Assembly (NCBI GenBank): GCA_022041995.1
Contig: CP074390.1
Coordinates: 1,860,001-1,924,000, forward strand
Reading direction: 5' to 3'
From: Cupriavidus necator
GTDB lineage: Bacteria; Pseudomonadota; Gammaproteobacteria; Burkholderiales; Burkholderiaceae
DNA length: 64,000 nt
Below are positions 24,927-33,115 of the stretch, piece by piece. The position numbers and the translations under genes are program-made. Each line of letters begins with the position of its first letter. The first letter of the stretch is position 1. The notes beneath the pieces are model-generated. The model made no database searches and had not been told where the DNA came from. It saw nothing but the letters and a program-made list of their open reading frames with translations.

Positions 24927-26195
24927 ATGAACAGATTTCAACCCAGCGGGGCCAACCCGAGCACGAAGGACAGCATCACCACGATCGCCCTGTGCCTGGC
25001 CATTGCCTTGCTGGAAGGACTTGACCTGCAGTCGGCGGGCGTTGCCGCGCCGCGCATCGCGAAGGAATTCTCGCTGTCTGTGGCGCAGATGGGCTGGGCC
25101 TTCAGCGCCGGCGCGATCGGCCTGCTGCCGGGCGCGGCGCTGGGCGGGCGCCTGGCCGACCGCCTGGGCCGCAAGCGCGTGCTGATGCTGTCGGTGGCGC
25201 TGTTCGGCGCGTTCTCGCTGGCGACGACGCTGGTGTGGAACTTTGAAAGCCTGCTGGCCGCGCGCCTGCTGACAGGCCTGGGCCTGGGCGCCGCCATGCC
25301 GAACCTGATCGCGCTGTGCTCTGAAGCGGCTTCACCCGCGCAGCGCAGCACGGCCGTCGGCGCCATGTACTGCGGCATGCCGTTCGGCGCCGCGCTGGCG
25401 GCAGCGATCGGCATCATCAGTCCCGCCGACGAAGGCTGGCGGCACATCTTCTACGTGGGCGGTCTCGGGCCGCTGCTGATGGTGCCGCTGCTCGCGCTTT
25501 GGCTGCGCGAGTCGGCGCAGTTCGTCCGGGCGAAGTCCCAGTCCGCGAATAGCGCCGAACCCACGCCCGGCTTTATCGAGGCGCTATACGGCAGCGACCG
25601 TACGCGCACCACGCTTGCGCTCTGGGTCAGCTACCTGGGCACGCTGATCGTGCTGTACTTCCTGATGAACTGGCTGCCGTCGATGGTGCTGTCCAACGGC
25701 CTGACGCGCGTGCAGGCCGGCATCGCCATGATGATGTTCAACATCGGCGGCGGTATCGGCGCGGTCGGCATCGCCAACGTGATGGACCGCTTCGGGCGAC
25801 GCCTCACGGTGGTGGGCATGTACGCGGGCATCGCGGTTGCGCTGGCGGGACTGGCCGGGGCGAGCGGGAGCCTGTCAATGGCGTGGGGCGCGTTCTTCTG
25901 CGGCCTGTTCCTGGTGGGCGGCCAGTCGGTGCTGTATGCGCTGGCCGGGCAGGCCTATCCGACGGAAGTACGCGGTACCGGCGTGGGCGCGGCGGTAGCG
26001 ATCGGCCGGCTCGGCTCGATCCTCGGGCCGCTCGTTGCCGGGCAGCTGTTCGCACTGGGCCAGAGCGCATCGATGCTGGTGGCCGCCAGCATTCCGCTGA
26101 TCGTCGTGGCGGCGCTCGCCGCGCTGACGGTGGTGGGCTCATTCTCGCCGCGCCTGGGTTCCGGGACGGCATTGCCGGGCGGGCGCGGCGCCTGA
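24927..26195 (+). CDS. mhpT: MFS transporter, 3-hydroxyphenylpropionate/aromatic acid:H+ symporter type
   Basis: Twelve-helix major facilitator of 422 aa, probably importing 3-(3-hydroxyphenyl)propionate or related aromatic acids. The first-helix motif DLQSAGVAAP and the loop 2-3 signature GGRLADRLGRKRVLM (about 72-86) identify the aromatic acid:H+ symporter branch. A second related loop, NVMDRFGRRLTVVGMYAG, marks the second half. Start at ATG 24927 with CGGAGACAACCA upstream. The gene lies inside the mhp operon between mhpE and mhpC. Ligand assignment rests on context. Confidence 0.88.
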   Translation: MNRFQPSGANPSTKDSITTIALCLAIALLEGLDLQSAGVAAPRIAKEFSLSVAQMGWAFSAGAIGLLPGAALGGRLADRLGRKRVLMLSVALFGAFSLATTLVWNFESLLAARLLTGLGLGAAMPNLIALCSEAASPAQRSTAVGAMYCGMPFGAALAAAIGIISPADEGWRHIFYVGGLGPLLMVPLLALWLRESAQFVRAKSQSANSAEPTPGFIEALYGSDRTRTTLALWVSYLGTLIVLYFLMNWLPSMVLSNGLTRVQAGIAMMMFNIGGGIGAVGIANVMDRFGRRLTVVGMYAGIAVALAGLAGASGSLSMAWGAFFCGLFLVGGQSVLYALAGQAYPTEVRGTGVGAAVAIGRLGSILGPLVAGQLFALGQSASMLVAASIPLIVVAALAALTVVGSFSPRLGSGTALPGGRGA

Positions 26196-26256
26196 GCCGC
26201 ACGCCACCTGCACACATACAGTTCAGTACAGATTCAATCGAACAAGGATGATCATC

Positions 26257-27126
26257 ATGCAAGCCACTGCACAAGCCATCACCGAAACCAACACGAGCCG
26301 GTTCGTGACCGTGAAGGATGGCGACACCGAATTCCACATCCACTGCAACGATGTCGGGTCCGGCGCCGAAACCGTCGTCATGCTGCACGGCTCGGGTCCG
26401 GGCGCAACCGGCTGGGCCAACTTCAACCGCAACGTCGTGCCGCTGGTGGCGGCCGGCTACCGCGTGCTGCTGGTGGACTGCCCGGGCTGGGGCAAGAGCG
26501 ACCCGGTGGTCAACACGGGCTCGCGCTCGGAACTGAATGGCCGCGTGCTCAAGGGCGTGCTCGACGCGCTTGACATCGAGCGCGTGCATATCCTCGGCAA
26601 TTCGATGGGCGGCCACAGCGCGGTGGCGTTCGCGCTGGCCAATCCGCAGCGCGTCGGCAAGCTCGTGCTGATGGGCGGCGGCACCGGCGGCCCCAGCCTG
26701 TTCGCGCCGATGCCGACTGAAGGCATCAAGCTGCTCAACGGCCTCTACCGCGAGCCGTCCATCGAAAACCTCAAGCGCATGATGAACGTGTTCGTCTATG
26801 ATGCCAGCTCACTGACCGACGACCTCATGCAGGCGCGCCTGGCCAATATGCTGGCGCGGCGCGATCACCTCGACAACTTCGTCAAGAGCCTGGCGGCGAA
26901 CCCCAAGCAGTTCACCGACTACGGTCCGCGTCTGGGCGAGATCGCGGCGCCCACGCTCGTGATCTGGGGGCGTGATGATCGCTTCGTGCCGATGGATGTC
27001 GGCCTGCGGCTGATCGCCGGGATCCAGAATGCGCAGATGCATATCTTCAACCGCTGCGGGCACTGGGCGCAGTGGGAACATGCGGACGCGTTCAATCGGA
27101 TGGTGGTGGATTTTCTGGCGCATTGA
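26257..27126 (+). CDS. mhpC: 2-hydroxy-6-oxonona-2,4-dienedioate hydrolase
   Basis: C-C bond hydrolase of the alpha/beta fold, 289 aa, splitting the ring-fission product to 2-hydroxypentadienoate and succinate. The oxyanion loop MLHGSGPGATGWANF, nucleophile elbow GNSMGGHSAVAFAL (Ser about 111), acid WGRDDRFVP and base CGHWAQWEHADAFNR are all visible. Start at 26257 is preferred because AAGGA sits about 8 bases upstream; the ATG at 26248 is too close to it. Here mhpC is last in the operon, unlike the A-B-C-D-F-E order of E. coli. Confidence 0.95.
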   Translation: MQATAQAITETNTSRFVTVKDGDTEFHIHCNDVGSGAETVVMLHGSGPGATGWANFNRNVVPLVAAGYRVLLVDCPGWGKSDPVVNTGSRSELNGRVLKGVLDALDIERVHILGNSMGGHSAVAFALANPQRVGKLVLMGGGTGGPSLFAPMPTEGIKLLNGLYREPSIENLKRMMNVFVYDASSLTDDLMQARLANMLARRDHLDNFVKSLAANPKQFTDYGPRLGEIAAPTLVIWGRDDRFVPMDVGLRLIAGIQNAQMHIFNRCGHWAQWEHADAFNRMVVDFLAH

Positions 27127-27489
27127 GGGAGCCGGCCACATGCACACCCCCAAATCGTTGATCTGAAGGTACGTTTTTGGTCTGCGATGGCATTTTGTGC
27201 TTGGCGGACGCTGTTCGGTGCCAAATACGGAGCAGAAAAGTTCTGATCTTCGTCCGACGCGTCAGTCGAATACGGTCTGCGGCTCATCAGTTCACTATGG
27301 CAACAGTCGTGAGGAAAGGCGCATACACAATGATGTATCGCCCGAGCGTAGCCGACAGCGGAGGGTTAGCGATGACCGGCCCACGACTGAACCGCTCATC
27401 ATCGCGCATCGTGCCAGCGTGTGCTTTGGTACCGGCCTGCAGGTGCGGCTTTCCGCGCTGGGTATCGATACCCAGCTACCGGCTCCCCC
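27127..27489. other. Intergenic region with no recognised gene
   Basis: About 360 bp between mhpC and the convergent LuxR-type gene. Base composition is lower in GC than the flanking genes. Two plus-strand ORFs cross it but run antisense into the LuxR gene and show no domain. I see no strong hairpin and no regulon box. Confidence 0.5.
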
Positions 27490-28629
27490 TCACCCCATCC
27501 CCACCACACTGGACAGCAACATCTTCACCAGCACCGCCTGCCGCGTCGCCCCGGTCTTGGCAAAGATGCCGCGCAGGTGCGCCCGCACCGTGTTCTTCTT
27601 GACGCCAAGCCGTATCGCCGCTTCATCCAGCGTCAGCCCATCGACCATCAGCAAAGCCAGTTCGATCTCGGTCGGGGTCAGTTGGAACAGCTTGCGCAGG
27701 TTGGCGTGTGGGTTGCGCGGCGATCCCGCCGGGTCGCGGATGAACACCGCCACCGCGGGTCGGCGCGACTTGTCTTCGGTGCGATAGCTGAGCGGGATCG
27801 GCCGCACCAGCACGCTCAGGGGCGTGGGCGCGGCGGGCCGGCTCAGGGTGGTGACTTCGCTGCGCGGTGCGGCCAGCGCGTGGGCCTGGGCCGCGTCTTC
27901 CAGGATCTTGCGGAACCTGCGGTTTTCCACCGGACAGTGCGCGTGCAGCGCGCCCTCCGACAGGTACAGGCCGTCGCGCGCCTGCAGCAGGCGGCCGGCG
28001 ACGTCGTTGGTCCGGATGGCCCTGCCGTGCTCGTCCAGGATCACCGTGCCGACCTGCAGCCGGTCCACGGCGTCCGCGTACAGGGACCCTTCAGAGGCCA
28101 GCACATCGAGCGCGGCATGGAGGTCGACGGCGCGCTTCAGGTGCGGCAGCAGGCCGTGCAGCAGTGCCTTGTCGGCCTCGCCGAAGTCCGGTCCCGCGTG
28201 GGCGCGGCTGATGAACAGCGCGCATTCCACGCCATCGGGCGTGAGCAGATTGGCCGCCAGGATATAGCGCAGGCCCAGCGGTTGAAGGTATTGCGTGTAG
28301 AAGGGGTGTGCCAGCCAGCCGGTTTCGCCAAACAGTTCGTCGGCGCTGAAGAGCCGGTCCGGGTGCAGGTCCAGGAAGGGGCACAGCGCGTAGTACTGCT
28401 CGCTGTACGACGGCTCGCCCGGCAGGTGCGGGCCGTAGTCGGAGGCATTGACGATCAGGCCCGGCCGGTCGGTGGCCGGGTGGCGCAGCACCAGCGTGAC
28501 GAAGGCGGCGCCCAGGCGCTGGCGCACGCTTTCCAGGAAGCCGGCCCAGGGCACGGCTTCGGTCGGGCCCTGGTAGAGCTGGGCGAGCAGGGCGCTCAGC
28601 TCGGCGGCGGGCAGGGGGGCTGGCAGCAT
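27490..28629 (-). CDS. LuxR-type regulator, TeiR-like (paralogue 3)
   Basis: Regulator of 379 aa with an N-terminal GAF-like sensing region (AQLYQGPTEAVPWAGFLESVRQRLG), a PAS-like middle (DRLQVGTVILDEHGRAIRTND) and a C-terminal LuxR helix-turn-helix (TPTEIELALLMVDGLTLDEAAIRLGVKKNTVRAHLRGIF). It is the most diverged of three paralogues in the window (also 39685-40869 and 57949-59136). Start chosen at 28629; the frame extends to 28842 but through REP repeats. A regulon-type box lies 312 bp upstream (28941-28956) with a -10-like TACGAT, leaving a long leader that contains the REPIN. Likely a steroid-responsive activator like TeiR of Comamonas, by inference from context. Confidence 0.87.
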   Translation of the reverse strand: MLPAPLPAAELSALLAQLYQGPTEAVPWAGFLESVRQRLGAAFVTLVLRHPATDRPGLIVNASDYGPHLPGEPSYSEQYYALCPFLDLHPDRLFSADELFGETGWLAHPFYTQYLQPLGLRYILAANLLTPDGVECALFISRAHAGPDFGEADKALLHGLLPHLKRAVDLHAALDVLASEGSLYADAVDRLQVGTVILDEHGRAIRTNDVAGRLLQARDGLYLSEGALHAHCPVENRRFRKILEDAAQAHALAAPRSEVTTLSRPAAPTPLSVLVRPIPLSYRTEDKSRRPAVAVFIRDPAGSPRNPHANLRKLFQLTPTEIELALLMVDGLTLDEAAIRLGVKKNTVRAHLRGIFAKTGATRQAVLVKMLLSSVVGMG

Positions 28630-28713
28630 GATGGCGGTCCGTCGGGTCGTGGCAACAGTCAAAAGCGCGAATCTCGCCCTGATTGCTGACAAAACCCGCA
28701 TGCCGCGGGTTTG

Positions 28714-28838
28714 CTCCCCTCTCCCGCTTGCGGGAGAGGGGCCGGGGGAGAGGGCAGGCATTGGCAGTATCGACAGCCTGCACTTCGTCGACACACCGGC
28801 CCTCTCCCCAACCCTCTCCCGCAAGCGGGAGAGGGAGC
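28714..28838. repeat. REPIN: two inverted REP elements
   Basis: Copy 1 (about 28714-28754) has the stem CCCTCTCCCGC/GCGGGAGAGGG followed by GGGGGAGAGGG. Copy 2 (about 28801-28838) is the same unit in reverse orientation. The copies are separated by about 45 bp. Copy 1 is almost identical to the single element at 42623-42663. Inverted REP pairs of this kind (REPINs) form long hairpins and are spread by RAYT transposases; none is in the window. It sits in the predicted leader of the LuxR gene. Confidence 0.8.
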
Positions 28839-28940
28839 ACACAACTGGTCATTCAGACTCAATGGCACTTGGCAAGCTTGTCCGCACTCTGAGACGCAAA
28901 TCCCGCCGTTCCCATCGTACCGACCCCGTCCGCCGCCTCA

Positions 28941-28956
28941 TCGTCCGTTCGGCCTA
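28941..28956 (-). promoter_or_regulatory. Regulon box (TAGGCC-GAAC-GGACGA)
   Basis: Minus-strand dyad matching 5/6 and 6/6 of the two half-sites of the regional consensus. The TAG of the box coincides with the cysNC stop codon. A -10-like TACGAT (28914-28919) is centred 32 bp downstream. It would drive the LuxR gene at 27490-28629. Confidence 0.5.
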
Positions 28957-30888
28957 GGGCTTCTCCCGCAGCCACGCCACGATCCGCTCCGCCGCCTGCT
29001 CCGCGGTGTCGGCGGTGGTGTCGATGCGGATCTCTGGCCGCTCGGGCGGCTGGTACGGCGAATCGATGCCGGTGAAGTTCTTCAGCTCGCCGCGCCGCGC
29101 CTTGCGGTACAGGCCCTTGGGATCGCGTTGCTCGGCCACCGCCAGCGGCGTGTCGATGAAGACTTCGACAAAATCCCCGTCGCCGGCCAGTGCGCGGGCC
29201 ATGTCGCGTTCCGAGCGGAACGGCGAGATGAAGGACACCAGCACGATCAGGCCGGCATCGAGCATCAGCCTTGCCACTTCGGCCACGCGCCGGATGTTCT
29301 CGACGCGGTCGGCCTCGGCGAAGCCCAGGTCCTTGTTCAAGCCGTGGCGAACGTTGTCGCCGTCGAGCAGGTAGGTGTGGTGGCCCAGCGCGTGCAGGCG
29401 CTTTTCCACCAGGTTGGCAATGGTGGACTTGCCCGCGCCGGAGAGCCCGGTAAACCAGACGATGCGCGGCGACTGGTGCTTGAGCGCGGCATGCGCGTGG
29501 CGGTCCACGTCGATGGCCTGCCAGTGCACGTTCTGCGCCCGGCGCAGCGCAAAGTGCAGCATGCCGGCGCCGACCGTGTTGTTGGTGAGGCGGTCGATGA
29601 TGATAAAGCCGCCCAGCTCGCGGTTGCGCGCGTAGGGATCAAAGGCCACCGGCTGGTCCAGGTGCAGGTTGCACACGCCGATCTCGTTCAGCTCCAGCGT
29701 GCGCGCGGCCAGGTGTTCGAGCGTGTTGACATTGACCTTGTACTTGGGCTGCGCCACAGTCACGCCCACGGTGCGCGTGCCGAGCTTGAGCAGGTAGGGG
29801 CGCCCGGGCAGCATGGCGTCCTCGTTCATCCACACCAGCGTGGCCTCGAACTGGTCGGCCACCGCCGGCGGGTCTTCCGGGCAGGCCAGCACGTCGCCGC
29901 GGCTGATGTCGATCTCGTCCTCAAGCGTCAGCGTCACCGCCTGGCCGCGCATGGCGTGTTCGCACGCGCCGGCGGCGCCGACGATGCCGGCCACGCGGCT
30001 CTCGCGCCCCGAGGGCAGCGCGCGCACGCGGTCGCCACGGCGGATTTCGCCGGCGCTGATAGTGCCGGCAAAGCCGCGGAAGTCCAGGTTGGGCCGGTTG
30101 ACCCACTGCACCGGCAGCCGGAACGGCTCGCCTTGCACGGGCGCGTTGTCGATCGGCACGTTCTCCAGGTGGGCCATCAGCGTCGGGCCGTGGTACCAAG
30201 GCGTATTCGCGCTGGGCGCGGTGATGTTGTCGCCGCGCAGGGCCGACATCGGAATGCAGGTGATATCGGTCAGGCCGATCTGCCGCGCAAACTCCCGGTA
30301 CTCGTTCTCGATGCGCGTATGGACCTCGCGCGAGTAGCCGACCATGTCCAGCTTGTTGACGGCCAGCACCACGCGGCGGATGCCAAGCGTCGCCACCAGG
30401 TAGCTGTGGCGGCGCGTCTGGGTCTGCACGCCGCGGCGAGCATCCACCAGCAGGATGGCGAGGTCGGCGGTGGAGGCGCCGGTGACCATGTTGCGCGTGT
30501 ACTGTTCGTGCCCCGGCGTGTCGGCCACGATGAACTTGCGCTTGTCGGTGGCGAAGAAGCGGTACGCCACGTCGATGGTGATGCCCTGTTCGCGCTCGGC
30601 GGCCAGGCCGTCCACCAGCAGCGCGAAGTCCAGGTCCTCGCCTTGCGTGCCCATCTTCTTCGAGTCGGCCTCGAGCTGGGCGAGCTGGTCTTCGAACAGC
30701 ATCTTGGATTCATACAGCAGCCGGCCGATCAGCGTGCTCTTGCCGTCGTCGACGCTGCCGCAGGTGATGAAGCGCAGCAGGCTCTTGCTTTGCTGGGCGC
30801 GCAGGTAGTGGGCGATCTCGCCCGATGTGCCGGCGGGTTGCGCGGCGTCTTGCGAAAGCGCGGGCGCGGTGTCGATCAGGGTTTCCAT
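28954..30888 (-). CDS. cysNC: Bifunctional sulfate adenylyltransferase subunit 1 / adenylylsulfate kinase
   Basis: Fusion of CysN (GTPase subunit of ATP sulfurylase) and CysC (APS kinase), 644 aa, producing PAPS together with CysD. The GTPase part shows GSVDDGKSTLIGRLLYES (about 46-63), DTPGHEQYTRNM and the NKLD motif. The C-terminal kinase part shows the P-loop GLSGAGKSTIANLVEKRL (about 472-489) and ends with a PPERPEIRIDTT-type tail. Start at 30888 overlaps the cysD stop (TGATG). The kinase fusion means the product is PAPS, not only APS. A sulfotransferase gene lies in the divergent operon and shares a control region, so PAPS is probably a sulfate donor here. The plus-strand ORF over this gene is a shadow. 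Confidence 0.94.
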   Translation of the reverse strand: METLIDTAPALSQDAAQPAGTSGEIAHYLRAQQSKSLLRFITCGSVDDGKSTLIGRLLYESKMLFEDQLAQLEADSKKMGTQGEDLDFALLVDGLAAEREQGITIDVAYRFFATDKRKFIVADTPGHEQYTRNMVTGASTADLAILLVDARRGVQTQTRRHSYLVATLGIRRVVLAVNKLDMVGYSREVHTRIENEYREFARQIGLTDITCIPMSALRGDNITAPSANTPWYHGPTLMAHLENVPIDNAPVQGEPFRLPVQWVNRPNLDFRGFAGTISAGEIRRGDRVRALPSGRESRVAGIVGAAGACEHAMRGQAVTLTLEDEIDISRGDVLACPEDPPAVADQFEATLVWMNEDAMLPGRPYLLKLGTRTVGVTVAQPKYKVNVNTLEHLAARTLELNEIGVCNLHLDQPVAFDPYARNRELGGFIIIDRLTNNTVGAGMLHFALRRAQNVHWQAIDVDRHAHAALKHQSPRIVWFTGLSGAGKSTIANLVEKRLHALGHHTYLLDGDNVRHGLNKDLGFAEADRVENIRRVAEVARLMLDAGLIVLVSFISPFRSERDMARALAGDGDFVEVFIDTPLAVAEQRDPKGLYRKARRGELKNFTGIDSPYQPPERPEIRIDTTADTAEQAAERIVAWLREKP

Positions 30889-31784
30889 CAGAAGTATCCC
30901 TCCTGCTTTTTCTTTTCCATCGAACCGGCCGAGTCGCTGTCGATCAGCCGTCCCTGGCGCTCCGAGGTGGTCGCCAGCAGCATTTCCTGGATGATGCCGC
31001 CGAGGGTGTCGGCCTCGCTCTCGATCGCGCCGGTGAGCGGGTAGCAGCCCAGCGTGCGGAAGCGCACCTTGCGCCACTGCGGCGTTTCTCCGGGGCGCAG
31101 CGGCAGGCGCTCGTCGTCGACCATGATCAGCGTGCCGTCGCGCTCCACCACCGGGCGCTCCTTGGCGTAGTAGAGCGGCACGATGGGGATGTCGTTCAGG
31201 TAGATGTATTGCCAGATGTCCAGCTCGGTCCAGTTGGACAGCGGGAACACGCGCAGGCTTTCGCCCTTGCGTTTGCGGGTGTTGTACTGGCGCCAGAGCT
31301 CGGGGCGCTGCATCTTCGGGTCCCAGCGGTGCTGGGCGGTGCGTACCGAGAACACGCGCTCCTTGGCGCGCGACTTTTCCTCGTCGCGCCGCGCGCCGCC
31401 GAAGGCGGCGTCAAAGCCATAGTGGTCCAGCGCCTGCTTCAGGCCCTGGGTTTTCCACACGTCGGTATGGACGGCGGAGCCGTGCTCGTGCGGGCTGATG
31501 TTGCGCGCCAGCCCTTCGGGGTTGACATGCACGCGCAGGTCCAGTCCGAGCCGCGCGACGGTCTGGTCGCGGAACGCGATCATTTCGCCGAACTTCCACG
31601 TGGTATCGACGTGCAGCAGCGGGAACGGCGGCCGCGCGGGGTGGAAGGCCTTCATGGCGAGGTGCAGCATCACGGCGCTGTCCTTGCCGATGGAATAGAG
31701 CATGACGGGGTTTTCGCATTCCGCCACCACCTCCCGCATGATGTGGATGCTCTCCGCCTCCAGTTGCTCCAGGTGGGTCAACAT
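30888..31784 (-). CDS. cysD: Sulfate adenylyltransferase subunit 2
   Basis: Catalytic subunit of ATP sulfurylase, 298 aa, forming APS from sulfate and ATP. The PP-loop motif LYSIGKDSAVMLHLA (about 28-42) and the family blocks FGGARRDEEKSRAKERVFS and FPLSNWTELDIWQYI are present. Start at 31784 is preceded by GAGGAGAT; the frame continues upstream to 31916 without coding character. It is the first gene of the cysD-cysNC unit, with a regulon box 92 bp before the ATG on the same strand. No other sulfate-assimilation genes (cysH, cysI, sulfate permease) are adjacent. Confidence 0.95.
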   Translation of the reverse strand: MLTHLEQLEAESIHIMREVVAECENPVMLYSIGKDSAVMLHLAMKAFHPARPPFPLLHVDTTWKFGEMIAFRDQTVARLGLDLRVHVNPEGLARNISPHEHGSAVHTDVWKTQGLKQALDHYGFDAAFGGARRDEEKSRAKERVFSVRTAQHRWDPKMQRPELWRQYNTRKRKGESLRVFPLSNWTELDIWQYIYLNDIPIVPLYYAKERPVVERDGTLIMVDDERLPLRPGETPQWRKVRFRTLGCYPLTGAIESEADTLGGIIQEMLLATTSERQGRLIDSDSAGSMEKKKQEGYF

Positions 31785-31875
31785 CGGGATCTCCTCTTGG
31801 TTTGCCGGCGCCGTGCAGGGATGGCGCGGTGGTCCGGCATGGGCACAAGGTAGCGAGCCGGGGCCCTGTGCCACT

Positions 31876-31891
31876 TCGTCCGGGCGGACTA
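31876..31891 (-). promoter_or_regulatory. Regulon box (TAGTCC-GCCC-GGACGA) for cysD-cysNC
   Basis: Perfect match to the regional half-sites TAGTCC and GGACGA, on the minus strand, 92 bp before the cysD ATG. A weak -10-like TACCTT (31847-31852) is centred 34 bp downstream. It forms a divergent pair with the box at 31921-31936. Confidence 0.65.
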
Positions 31892-31920
31892 AGAAATCAC
31901 GGGCCGCGGCGTGCATTTCC

Positions 31921-31936
31921 TAGTCCACCCGGACGA
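31921..31936 (+). promoter_or_regulatory. Regulon box (TAGTCC-ACCC-GGACGA) for the sulfotransferase operon
   Basis: Perfect match to both half-sites on the plus strand, 61 bp before the DUF1214 gene. A -10-like TATCGT (31960-31965) is centred 34 bp after the box centre, which puts the box near -41.5. Confidence 0.65.
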
Positions 31937-31996
31937 GGCTGGAGCTGCCCCGCGCTGGGTATCGTTGCTGCGCCGACGAACCACGGGAGCAGGCAG

Positions 31997-33115
31997 ATGG
32001 CGAACTCCGCCGAAGAACAATTGCTGTGCGGCCAGACCTGGGCCGAGTTTTGCGAGGTGCTCAAGCGCAGCGGGCAGCAGATCCTGCGCCCGGAGGCCCC
32101 GTCGGACGCGCTCACGCGCGCCGAGGGCTTCCGCTACCTGAGCCGCTTGCTGCGCATTGCGCTGGAGATGCATGTCGAGTTTGCCGATCCGGCGTTTCCC
32201 GGCTTCTTCTCGCCATCACACGAAACCGCGAAGATCGGCGCGGACAATCCGGACAATCTCTATCGCTACGCACGCCTGGACGGCAGTGCCGAGTACCGCA
32301 TCCGCGGCCGGCGCGGCACGGTGGCCTACCTGAGTTTCGGCACGCAGAAGGGCGGCTACGAAACCGATGGGCGCATGGTCCAGACCGGCTTTCTCGACAG
32401 CAACGGGCTGGCGGTGGGGGCGGATGGCAGTTTCGAAATCGTCCTCAGCGCGCGCCAGCACGAAGGCAACTGGGTGCGCATGGAGGCGGGCACCAATGCA
32501 CTGGTGGTGCGGCAGACCTTTATGGACCGCAAGGCGGAGACCCCGGCCGAACTGCGCATCGAGCGCCTCGATGGCGCAGACAAGCCGCCGCTGCTCGATG
32601 CCGGGCGCCTGCATGGCGGCCTGCTGCGCGCCGCGGGCTTTGTCGAGAGCACCGCGCGCATCTTCGCCGACTGGGCCCAGGGCTATGGCGGCCATGTCAA
32701 TGCACTGCCGCCCGCCGACCAGGCCGTATGCCAGGCGGCAGGCGGCGATCCCAACATCTTCTACTACCACTCCCGCTGGGCACTGGCGGACGACGAAGCG
32801 CTGGTGGTCGAGGTGGACCGGGTGCCGCCTTGCGATTTCTGGAACTTCCAGATCAACAACTACTGGATGGAGTCGCTCGACTACCGCTACCACGACATCT
32901 GCCTGAACAAGCACAGTGCCCGGCCGGATGCCAACGGCGGCGTCACCGTCATCCTCAGCGCGCGCGATCCGGGCCTGCCCAACTGGCTGGAAACCGCGGG
33001 GCACCGCAACGGCACCATGTGCTGGCGCTGGGTGGGGGCGGCGCAACCGGTGCATCCGCGCACGCGCGTGGTCAAGCTGGCATCGCTCAGGGAAGAAATC
33101 AGGGAGAACGCATGA
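31997..33115 (+). CDS. DUF1214 domain-containing protein
   Basis: Protein of 372 aa with a C-terminal DUF1214-type beta-rich domain. Seen are YRIRGRRGTVAYLSFGTQKGGYETDGR (about 95-121), FEIVLSARQHEGNWVRM and WNFQINNYWMESLDYRY (about 282-298). No signal peptide and no membrane segment are evident. Start at 31997 (MANSAEEQ) fits a GGAGCAGGCAG upstream; the frame extends to 31802 through the promoter. Its stop overlaps the start of the sulfotransferase gene by ATGA, so the two products probably act together. Function of the domain is not established to my knowledge. Confidence 0.82.
   Translation: MANSAEEQLLCGQTWAEFCEVLKRSGQQILRPEAPSDALTRAEGFRYLSRLLRIALEMHVEFADPAFPGFFSPSHETAKIGADNPDNLYRYARLDGSAEYRIRGRRGTVAYLSFGTQKGGYETDGRMVQTGFLDSNGLAVGADGSFEIVLSARQHEGNWVRMEAGTNALVVRQTFMDRKAETPAELRIERLDGADKPPLLDAGRLHGGLLRAAGFVESTARIFADWAQGYGGHVNALPPADQAVCQAAGGDPNIFYYHSRWALADDEALVVEVDRVPPCDFWNFQINNYWMESLDYRYHDICLNKHSARPDANGGVTVILSARDPGLPNWLETAGHRNGTMCWRWVGAAQPVHPRTRVVKLASLREEIRENA

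Noticed and set aside
28711..31044. 777-aa plus-strand ORF antisense to cysNC
   Set aside because: The minus strand encodes CysNC with all nucleotide-binding motifs, and the start of this ORF lies in REP repeats.
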